5,029 nucleotides of DNA from the NCBI GenBank assembly GCA_015490675.1, contig WFXI01000289.1, forward strand, positions 1 to 5,029, in the 5' to 3' direction. This document shows, in pieces, positions 1-5,029 of this stretch. Below the pieces are notes generated by a model. It was not told where the DNA came from and made no database searches. It saw only the letters and a list, made by a program, of their open reading frames with translations. Positions within the stretch are counted from its first letter, which is position 1. The number at the start of each line of letters is the position of its first letter. The stretch comes from Hydrogenothermaceae bacterium. GTDB lineage: Bacteria; Aquificota; Aquificia; Aquificales; Hydrogenothermaceae. The position numbers and the translations under genes are program-made.

Positions 1-908
1 AGTTTTACTTCTGCAATACTTCCATCTGGTAAAGGAACTCCTCCGTGTTCTGTTCCTGTTTGAACTGACATTTTTGAAATTCCTTCTGTATTTTCAGGAA
101 GTTCTTCTAGATATCCTTCCATAAATGCTTCAAATTCTTCTACTGTAGAGTTTTTACCTCCAATATGTCCTATTTCTGCTCCAACAGAAACAGTTATTCC
201 TTCTGGTTCTATGCTTCTTATAAATTCTGTCATTTTTGCGGTATTTATGTAGTTGTGATACTGTTGCTCTTTTAAAGTTTCTTTAGAGTAATCTACAAGT
301 GTAGAAGGGTCTATATCTATGTTATAAAACCCTGCTTTTATTGCCTCTTCTGTTAAATCTTTTATAGCTTGAAGTTCTTTTTCAGGGTCTTCTGCATATT
401 TTTTAGCATTAAATTGGAAGTGGTCTCCCTGAATAAAGACAGGACCTTTGTATCCTTCTTTTATAGCAGCAGCTAAAACTGCTGATGCATACTCCGAAGG
501 TCTTTGGAATGTGTATCCTATTTCTGACTTTGCAATTTCAAAAATAAAAGCTCCAACATTATGTTTTAAAGCAACTTTAAAAATCTGTCTTGCAACATCA
601 TAGGTCATTCCTCTAATGTTTACTGCAGGAGTTGTAAAGTCTCTTACTTCTCCTCTTCCCATCGCTCTATAAAGGTCATGTATAGAAGATGCTATAGCTC
701 CAAATTCGTTAGCTATATCTCTAATTAACTTTTTTGCAGTTTCTTTTGTATTTTCATCTTCAGAAAAAACAGCTGTATACACTAAATCATCTATAACAGT
801 TTCTCTTAATTTTTTCTCATCCTTTATAGAAACTCCATTTTCTTTTACTTCTACAGCTTCATTTGTTATTTTGTTTAATTCATCTACATTTTTTGCAATT
901 GAAGGCAT
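1..908 (-). CDS. Class II fructose-bisphosphate aldolase, long form (3' part beyond the window)
   Basis: Reading leftward from ATG at 908-906, 302 uninterrupted codons begin MPSIAKNVDEL and run off the left edge, so the C-terminus is missing. Motifs in order match the metal site of class II aldolases: FIQGDHFQ (Asp162-His163, corresponding to the catalytic Asp and first zinc His of the E. coli enzyme), NIDIDPS (about 201-207), GAEIGHIGG (Glu245, His248) and TGTEHGG (His288). The family reversibly joins glyceraldehyde-3-phosphate and dihydroxyacetone phosphate in the cytoplasm; in an autotroph-like organism it would serve gluconeogenesis and sugar phosphate supply. The N-terminus is about 50 residues longer before the DH motif than in E. 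coli FbaA, which points to a divergent long subfamily. The start is supported by AGGAGGG seven bases upstream. A different ketose-bisphosphate substrate such as tagatose-bisphosphate cannot be excluded; the aldolase fold and metal site are the secure part. Confidence 0.82.
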   Translation of the reverse strand, partial: MPSIAKNVDELNKITNEAVEVKENGVSIKDEKKLRETVIDDLVYTAVFSEDENTKETAKKLIRDIANEFGAIASSIHDLYRAMGRGEVRDFTTPAVNIRGMTYDVARQIFKVALKHNVGAFIFEIAKSEIGYTFQRPSEYASAVLAAAIKEGYKGPVFIQGDHFQFNAKKYAEDPEKELQAIKDLTEEAIKAGFYNIDIDPSTLVDYSKETLKEQQYHNYINTAKMTEFIRSIEPEGITVSVGAEIGHIGGKNSTVEEFEAFMEGYLEELPENTEGISKMSVQTGTEHGGVPLPDGSIAEVK

Positions 909-915
909 TTAAAAT

Positions 916-922
916 CCCTCCT
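916..922 (-). promoter_or_regulatory. Shine-Dalgarno site of the aldolase gene
   Basis: On the minus strand AGGAGGG lies seven bases before the ATG at 908. It is a near-perfect match to the 16S anti-Shine-Dalgarno sequence and fixes the start codon. Confidence 0.8.
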
Positions 923-948
923 AGAAAAAAATTGGTTTTTGCGAAAAA

Positions 949-957
949 ATTATAGCA
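949..957 (-). promoter_or_regulatory. Extended -10 promoter of the aldolase gene
   Basis: The minus strand reads TGCTATAAT (957 down to 949), a perfect sigma-70 -10 hexamer preceded by the TGn extension. No good -35 is present at 16-18 bp; the spot holds only A/T-rich sequence such as TATATT (976-971), as often seen with extended -10 promoters. Transcription would begin near 942, giving a leader of roughly 35 bases that includes the ribosome binding site. The call is inferred from consensus matching only. Confidence 0.6.
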
Positions 958-967
958 AATTTCATAC

Positions 968-973
968 TATAAT
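968..973 (+). promoter_or_regulatory. -10 box of the rph-purA operon promoter
   Basis: A perfect TATAAT sits on the plus strand 34 bases before the rph TTG, placing a start site near 980 and leaving a short leader of about 28 bases. A -35 at normal spacing would fall at about 945-950, which is just A-rich sequence overlapping the opposite promoter's -10. The nearest TTG-containing hexamer, TTGCGA at 939-944, is 23 bp away, too far for this -10. The -35 is therefore unresolved, and an alternative pairing of TTGCGA with CATACT (963-968, 18 bp) is possible. Confidence 0.5.
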
Positions 974-996
974 ATATAGGTTTGGAAAATTATTTT

Positions 997-1001
997 GGAG
1001 G
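997..1001 (+). promoter_or_regulatory. Shine-Dalgarno site that decides the rph start
   Basis: GGAGG followed by a six-base spacer and TTG at 1008 selects this TTG as the start over the in-frame TTG at 939, which has no such site and lies upstream of the predicted transcription start. Confidence 0.8.
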
Positions 1002-1007
1002 ATTATT

Positions 1008-1787
1008 TTGCGTCCTGACGGCAGAAAGCCTAAACAGATAAGACCAGTAAAGGTTATAAGAGATTTTAATATTTATGCAGAAGGTTCTGTTTTGATTGAG
1101 GTTGGAAACACTAAGGTTATAGTTACTGCTTCAATTGAGGAAAAAGTTCCTCCATTTTTAAGAGGTTCAGGACAAGGGTGGATAACTGCTGAGTATTCTA
1201 TGCTTCCCCGCTCTACTGAAAATAGGAATATAAGAGAGGTTGTTAGGGGAGCTCCATCTGGAAGAACTCAAGAAATTCAAAGATTAATAGGTCGTTCATT
1301 GAGAGGCGTAGTTGATTTAAAAAAATTAGGAGAAAGAACTTTATGGGTGGACTGTGATGTTATCCAAGCAGATGGTGGAACAAGAGTTACATCAATAACT
1401 GGAGCCTTTATTGCTGTTGCTGATGCAATGATAAAATTAACAGAGCAAGGCGTAGTTCAGAAAAATCCTTTAAAAGATTATGTTGCAGCAATATCTGCAG
1501 GAATAGTAGGTAATGAGGTTGTTTTAGATTTAAACTTTAAAGAAGACTCTTCTGCTAAGGTTGATATGAACCTTGTAATGACTGGAAGTGGGGAATTTGT
1601 AGAAGTTCAGGCAACAGGAGAAGAATATACATTTACTCAGGAACAATTTAATCAGATGATTGAGTATGGAAAAATAGGAATAGAAAAACTTATAAATATT
1701 CAAAAACAGTTTATAGAAGGTGTTCCATCACTTGGGCACTGGAAAAGAAAAGACATTAAAGAATTTACTTATATAGATGAAGGTTAA
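1008..1787 (+). CDS. rph: Ribonuclease PH
   Basis: This encodes a 259-residue phosphorolytic 3'-5' exoribonuclease that trims the 3' ends of tRNA precursors, releasing nucleoside diphosphates; the family works as a hexameric ring in the cytoplasm. The protein starts MRPDGRKPKQIRP, the usual RNase PH N-terminus. The signature GRTQEIQRLIGRSLR is at 85-99 and QADGGTR at 120-126, followed by a core segment with Asp180 and Asp186 (EDSSAKVDMN). With the TTG start at 1008, the phosphate-binding arginines fall at 86 and 126, exactly the numbering of characterised RNase PH enzymes, which strongly supports this start; the reading frame is open for another 23 codons upstream, but that stretch is promoter DNA. 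The length is slightly above the usual 240-256 because of a short charged tail (about 243-259). It is the first gene of the rightward operon, 12 nt before purA. In many bacteria rph is followed by rdgB; here it is not. Confidence 0.96.
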   Translation: MRPDGRKPKQIRPVKVIRDFNIYAEGSVLIEVGNTKVIVTASIEEKVPPFLRGSGQGWITAEYSMLPRSTENRNIREVVRGAPSGRTQEIQRLIGRSLRGVVDLKKLGERTLWVDCDVIQADGGTRVTSITGAFIAVADAMIKLTEQGVVQKNPLKDYVAAISAGIVGNEVVLDLNFKEDSSAKVDMNLVMTGSGEFVEVQATGEEYTFTQEQFNQMIEYGKIGIEKLINIQKQFIEGVPSLGHWKRKDIKEFTYIDEG

Positions 1788-1793
1788 GGAGGT
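1786..1793 (+). promoter_or_regulatory. Perfect Shine-Dalgarno site of purA, overlapping the rph stop codon
   Basis: AAGGAGGT begins inside the rph TAA and ends six bases before the purA TTG. It is a full-length match to the anti-Shine-Dalgarno sequence and compensates for the weak start codon. Confidence 0.85.
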
Positions 1794-1799
1794 AGACCA

Positions 1800-3089
1800 T
1801 TGTCAAACTCTTTAGTAATCCTTGGTAGCCAGTGGGGAGATGAAGGGAAAGGAAAAATAGTTGACTTATTAGCTCCTGAATATGAGTATGTTGTTCGCTA
1901 TCAAGGTGGAAGTAATGCTGGTCATACTGTTATTGTTGGAAATAAAAAATATGCTCTTCATTTGATACCTTCTGGAATATTACACGAAGGAAAGAAAAAT
2001 ATAATTACGAACGGAGTTGTTGTTGCTTTAGAAGAACTTTTAAGGGAAATGAAAAAAGTTTCTGATGTTGTAGGAAATTTTGAAGGAAAGTTATTTATAA
2101 GTGATAGGGCACATATAGTTTTCCCACACCATAAAATATTAGATGGACTTTCTGAAAAAGCAAAGGGAAAAAATAAAGTTGGAACTACTTTAAAAGGAAT
2201 TGGTCCTGCTTATATGGCAAAGTATGCAAGAACAGGTATAAGAATAGCTGACCTTTTCGACCCGCCATATTTTAGAGAAAGATTAAAAGCATCTATTAGT
2301 GAAGCAAAAGAAATTGCAGAAAAAGTATACGGTGAAAGATTTGATATAGATATAAACAAAGTTTACTTTGAAACATTAAAAATGTTTGAAAAAATTCAAA
2401 ATTTAGTTGCAGACACTTCTTTAATGCTTGATACTGCACTAAGAGAAGGTAAAAAAGTCTTGTTTGAAGGTGCTCAAGGGACAATGCTTGACATAGATAT
2501 GGGAACATATCCTTATGTTACATCTTCTAACTCTTCAGCATTAGGTCTTTGTAATGGGACAGGTGTTTCACCAAAACTTATTGGAACAGCAAAAGTTTAT
2601 GGAGTTAGTAAGGCATATGTTACAAGAGTGGGGGCAGGTCCATTTCCTACAGAACTTTTAGATGGTGATGGTCAAAAGTTAAGAGATGAAGGATTTGAAT
2701 ATGGAACAACAACAGGAAGACCAAGGAGAACAGGTTGGTTAGATTTAGTGGCATTAAGGTTTGCCTCTAGAATAAATGGAATGGATGGCTTAATTATTAC
2801 AAAGTTAGATGTTTTAGACCATTTTGATGAGATAAAAGTAGCTGTAGCTTATGAATATGAAGGAAAAGAGATTAGAGATTTTCCTGCACAGCTTAAAATA
2901 TTAGAAAAATGTAAACCTATATACAAAACTTTAAAAGGTTGGGATAAATCTACAAAAGGTATAAAGAATAAAGAAGAAATTCCAGATGAAGCATGGGAGT
3001 TTATTAAAACTATAGAAGAAGAAACAGGAACACCTGTTGTTATGCTTTCTACAGGTCCAGAAAGAACAGAATATGTATGGGTGAAGTAA
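1800..3089 (+). CDS. purA: Adenylosuccinate synthase (IMP-aspartate ligase)
   Basis: This 429-residue protein has the full family length (E. coli PurA is 432). It uses GTP to condense IMP with aspartate into adenylosuccinate, the first committed step from IMP to AMP, in the cytoplasm. Visible motifs are the N-terminal GSQWGDEGKGK loop (9-19, catalytic Asp14), GGSNAGHT (36-43, catalytic His42), GPAYMAKYARTGIRIADL, the central FEGAQGTMLDIDMGTYPYVTSSN block (IMP binding), TTGRPRRTGWLDL, and KLDVLD near the GTP base site. Nothing is missing or broken. The start is TTG with a perfect Shine-Dalgarno site, and the second residue onward (SNSLVILGSQWG) fits family N-termini. It sits 12 nt after rph and one base before the small membrane protein gene, so it very likely shares the rph transcript. 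Confidence 0.98.
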   Translation: MSNSLVILGSQWGDEGKGKIVDLLAPEYEYVVRYQGGSNAGHTVIVGNKKYALHLIPSGILHEGKKNIITNGVVVALEELLREMKKVSDVVGNFEGKLFISDRAHIVFPHHKILDGLSEKAKGKNKVGTTLKGIGPAYMAKYARTGIRIADLFDPPYFRERLKASISEAKEIAEKVYGERFDIDINKVYFETLKMFEKIQNLVADTSLMLDTALREGKKVLFEGAQGTMLDIDMGTYPYVTSSNSSALGLCNGTGVSPKLIGTAKVYGVSKAYVTRVGAGPFPTELLDGDGQKLRDEGFEYGTTTGRPRRTGWLDLVALRFASRINGMDGLIITKLDVLDHFDEIKVAVAYEYEGKEIRDFPAQLKILEKCKPIYKTLKGWDKSTKGIKNKEEIPDEAWEFIKTIEEETGTPVVMLSTGPERTEYVWVK

Positions 3090-3090
3090 A

Positions 3091-3345
3091 ATGGAAAAAG
3101 AAACTTATGGATTAAATCCAGAGAAACTTCCAACAGTTGGACAGTGGTTTAGTGATAACATTGGACTTTTAATTGGAATGATTATATTTATTTCCGCATT
3201 TGTCTATATTATCTGGACAGTTTTAGATAAGGAGAAAAAAACAGGATTTTGGAGAAAGTTTTTAACATCTCTAACAGTTGGATTTTTTGTAACCACATTA
3301 TTCTTTGTCTATAAAGTAGTTTTAATTGGACTTTCGAGGTTATAA
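3091..3345 (+). CDS. Small two-pass membrane protein, unknown function
   Basis: The product is 84 residues and I do not recognise the family. A polar N-terminus (1-22) is followed by a strongly hydrophobic segment (about 24-45, IGLLIGMIIFISAFVYIIW), a basic loop DKEKKTGFWRK (46-56), and a second hydrophobic segment (about 57-80, containing Lys75), ending SRL. By the positive-inside rule, the Lys/Arg-rich loop should be cytoplasmic, with both ends outside. The first segment does not look like a cleavable signal peptide, because a 23-residue acidic stretch precedes it and no AxA site follows. The ATG is one base after the purA stop and the gene ends directly against the next start. Its ribosome site is weak (GGGTGA, 3079-3084), so coupling to purA translation is likely. 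Codon use and tight packing argue that it is a real gene. No function is assigned. Confidence 0.75.
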   Translation: MEKETYGLNPEKLPTVGQWFSDNIGLLIGMIIFISAFVYIIWTVLDKEKKTGFWRKFLTSLTVGFFVTTLFFVYKVVLIGLSRL

Positions 3346-4671
3346 ATGGAAGATTTAGTAATAGAAGTAGTTAAATTCTTAAAATCTGAAGAAGAAAAAT
3401 TTAATTCTTTTGAAGAATTATTTAATGAAGATAATTTCTATCAAGAAAAGTTAAAAGTAGTTAGATTTACTAATGATTTAATAAACAAAAATAAACTTTC
3501 AAAATGGCAATTAAGACAGCTAGTAGCAAATGTTTTTGAAAAATCTGGAATTAATTTAGAAACAGATAATATAAAGAAAGTATTATTTTTAATATGGACA
3601 GATGCTATTAATGAAAGAATTCCTTCCCCTTCACCTTTATATTTTCCTTACCATAATCATAAAATACCAAAAAGACACGCAATAATTACAGACTTTAATC
3701 TTTATCAGTTTTTAAAAGAAAGAACAAATGAATTAAATCCAGAAAAGAAGCACCTAATTTTATTTAGCATATGGAGTGAAGGAGATTTAATTAAGGAAGG
3801 AGTTTCTTATTATTTATCTGTTTTAGATTATTTGTTGTTTTTACTTTTAGATAAAGCATTATATGAAGAATTAATCCTCTTAGATGAAATAATTGAGGAA
3901 AAAGGTAAAGATTTAACTATAAATGAAAAAAATTTAACTCTTTTAGTAAATATTTTATTTAGTGGACTTTACCAGTTTTATACAGGAAAAAAAGAAACTT
4001 TAAGCGTTTTAAGTAAAGATAAAACTAAATATTTGATGAAAGCCAAAAAATTTGTAAAAGAAACTCTATCTAATAAAAAGGAAGAGGACTATTTTAAAGA
4101 GCTTGCGATAGAAGACGAGCTTTTATCAGAAAATAGAAAAGAATATTTAAAGCAAGAAGAAGTTCAAAAACAAATCTTTGAAGAAGCAAAACATAGACAG
4201 GTAGAGGAAATTGATAAGATAGATGCCGTTTCGTGGTTAATAGGATTAGAAAATTTAAATCCTAAGGTGTTTTTTGAGTATTTTTTACTAGAGGAGTTTG
4301 ATAAGTTTATTCCTATTTTAGAAAATGATGTTGCAGTTGATAAAGATAAATTATATAAAGGTTTAAAGATTTTCTTAGATAAACTATTTAATGTATTAGA
4401 TTTATATAAAGGGCAAAATCTATCAAATGTAGAAAAGTTGATAAATGAAAAAATTCCAGAGCTAAAAGCTTCTTATTTATTTTGGAAAAGGGATTATGAA
4501 AATTTCTTAAACCAAGCTTTAGATGAAAGTATTGATAATGATTTAAAGAAACTATTTGCAAAGTATAAATTAGGACAAATTGATGAAAGTGAATTTAAAA
4601 ACTGGCTTGTTTTATTTGAAACGAAAGAAGATATAAATAAGAATTTGTTAAATTTTGTAAAAAATGGATAA
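3346..4671 (+). CDS. Conserved-looking hypothetical protein, 441 aa, charged and helical
   Basis: I do not recognise this protein. It has no signal peptide and is dominated by Leu, Lys, Glu, Ile and Asn. A helical N-terminal part (1-90) leads to a Pro/His-rich stretch (about 92-112: RIPSPSPLYFPYHNH then IPKRH, with His103, His105 and His111), the only segment that looks like a loop or binding site. A hydrophobic helical region follows (about 136-210, including LDYLLFLLLDKALYEELILLDEIIEE), then a very charged stretch (about 225-290) that could be coiled coil, and a helical C-terminal part (295-441) ending FVKNG. The hydrophobic stretch at 159-168 is too short and too close to charged residues to be a confident membrane span. 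The ATG follows the previous TAA with no gap, with AGGT just upstream. Its last eight bases overlap the next gene. The DNA is visibly more A/T-rich than purA. It is most likely a cytoplasmic scaffold or adaptor protein, but that is only a guess. Confidence 0.72.
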   Translation: MEDLVIEVVKFLKSEEEKFNSFEELFNEDNFYQEKLKVVRFTNDLINKNKLSKWQLRQLVANVFEKSGINLETDNIKKVLFLIWTDAINERIPSPSPLYFPYHNHKIPKRHAIITDFNLYQFLKERTNELNPEKKHLILFSIWSEGDLIKEGVSYYLSVLDYLLFLLLDKALYEELILLDEIIEEKGKDLTINEKNLTLLVNILFSGLYQFYTGKKETLSVLSKDKTKYLMKAKKFVKETLSNKKEEDYFKELAIEDELLSENRKEYLKQEEVQKQIFEEAKHRQVEEIDKIDAVSWLIGLENLNPKVFFEYFLLEEFDKFIPILENDVAVDKDKLYKGLKIFLDKLFNVLDLYKGQNLSNVEKLINEKIPELKASYLFWKRDYENFLNQALDESIDNDLKKLFAKYKLGQIDESEFKNWLVLFETKEDINKNLLNFVKNG

Positions 4672-5029
4672 ATTTCAAAAATATTTTGATAAAGCAGAAG
4701 AGTTTCTAAATGATGTGAAAGAAAATGTTCAAAGATTTGAAGTAAATACATCTTTTTTCTTATTGCAAGAGGCATCAAAAAACTATTTAAAAAGTTTGCT
4801 TTCTTTTTATGAAGTACCTTTTCCTGAAAATCAAACAATTGAAGAACTTATAAACCAACTTGAAACGAAAACCACTATAAAACTTCCACCTGTTAAAGAT
4901 TTAATAATGGAACTAGATTATGCATATTGTGAAGGTGGGTGTAGTTTAAATATTGTTTATGAAGATTTACCAACAAAGTACATACAACCTGTTGAGGATT
5001 TGAGGGAAATAATTATTAATGAGATTGGC
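4664..5029 (+). CDS. HEPN-like protein, N-terminal part (3' end beyond the window)
   Basis: From ATG at 4664 the frame stays open for 122 codons to the right edge. The start sits inside the end of the preceding gene (ATGGATAA, eight bases shared), an arrangement typical of translational coupling; no separate ribosome site is visible. The protein begins MDKFQKYFDKAEEFLNDV. The following segment, FFLLQEASKNYLKSLLSFYEVP (31-52), then IEELINQL (59-66), resembles the HEPN domain: a helix with aromatic and Ala residues leading to a conserved Lys-Leu-Leu, then a turn and an 'xxLxxLL' helix, then Tyr-x-Tyr and Pro-rich parts (DYAYCEGG, YEDLPTKY). The R-x(4-6)-H catalytic motif of HEPN RNases is not present in the visible part. 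HEPN proteins are often toxins or substrate-binding partners of nucleotidyltransferase (MNT) antitoxins, but no such partner is visible here. A Cys pair (Cys89, Cys93) is noted. The domain assignment is by eye and tentative. Confidence 0.6.
   Translation, partial: MDKFQKYFDKAEEFLNDVKENVQRFEVNTSFFLLQEASKNYLKSLLSFYEVPFPENQTIEELINQLETKTTIKLPPVKDLIMELDYAYCEGGCSLNIVYEDLPTKYIQPVEDLREIIINEIG

Noticed and set aside
938..959. TTTGC-N12-GCAAA as a transcription terminator or riboswitch stem
   Set aside because: The arms are only 5 bp with an A/T-rich 12-base loop and no U-tract after a stable stem; it sits between two divergent genes where no terminator is needed. Kept only as a weak operator possibility.
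2296..2508. 70-codon open frame on the minus strand inside purA
   Set aside because: It lies wholly antisense to a clear purA, gives a low-complexity Leu/Phe/Gln-rich product, and has no ribosome site or conserved motif.
2849..3133. 94-codon open frame on the minus strand across the purA end and the small membrane gene
   Set aside because: It is antisense to purA and the following gene, and its product is a Ser/Phe/Leu-rich sequence typical of shadow frames in A/T-rich coding DNA.
3504..3525. Transmembrane segments or a signal peptide in the 441-aa protein
   Set aside because: The N-terminus is acidic and polar, and the most hydrophobic stretch (residues about 159-168) is too short and flanked by charges.
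4494..4838. 114-codon open frame on the minus strand at the junction of the last two genes
   Set aside because: It is antisense to two well-packed plus-strand genes that are coupled by an ATGGATAA overlap; the product is Phe/Leu/Ser-rich with no motif.
1..5029. CRISPR array, tRNA or rRNA genes, insertion sequence ends or long direct repeats
   Set aside because: No regularly spaced repeats, no cloverleaf-like segment, no transposase fragment and no paired terminal repeats were seen; nearly all the window is coding.

Overview
The window looks like a piece of a low-GC thermophilic bacterial chromosome. A strongly A/T-biased third codon position, heavy use of AGA and ATA codons, and the character of the RNase PH, PurA and long class II aldolase proteins recall Aquificota of the Hydrogenothermaceae type (Sulfurihydrogenibium-like). 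This placement is inferred from overall character, not from a search.

Left arm (1-908, minus strand): the first 302 codons of a class II (zinc-type) fructose-bisphosphate aldolase, cut off by the window's left edge. A compact 99-bp intergenic region (909-1007) separates it from a rightward gene run. This region holds two perfect TATAAT boxes, one per strand, only 13 bp apart, so the aldolase and the rightward operon appear to fire from back-to-back, physically overlapping promoters.

Right arm (1008-5029, plus strand): five genes packed head to tail. They are rph (RNase PH, tRNA 3' end trimming), purA (adenylosuccinate synthase, IMP to AMP branch), an 84-residue protein with two membrane segments, a 441-residue charged helical protein I do not recognise, and the first 122 residues of a HEPN-like protein that runs off the right edge. 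The gaps are 12, 1 and 0 nt, then an 8-nt overlap, with no terminator or second promoter visible, so a single co-transcribed unit is likely. Both rph and purA start with TTG behind near-perfect Shine-Dalgarno sequences; the later genes have weak sites and probably rely on translational coupling.

The aldolase (sugar phosphate metabolism), RNase PH and PurA are ordinary housekeeping functions. The unexplained part is the tail, consisting of a small membrane protein, the 441-aa unknown and the HEPN-like protein. Whether these form a system of their own or are lineage-specific passengers of a housekeeping operon cannot be decided from this window.
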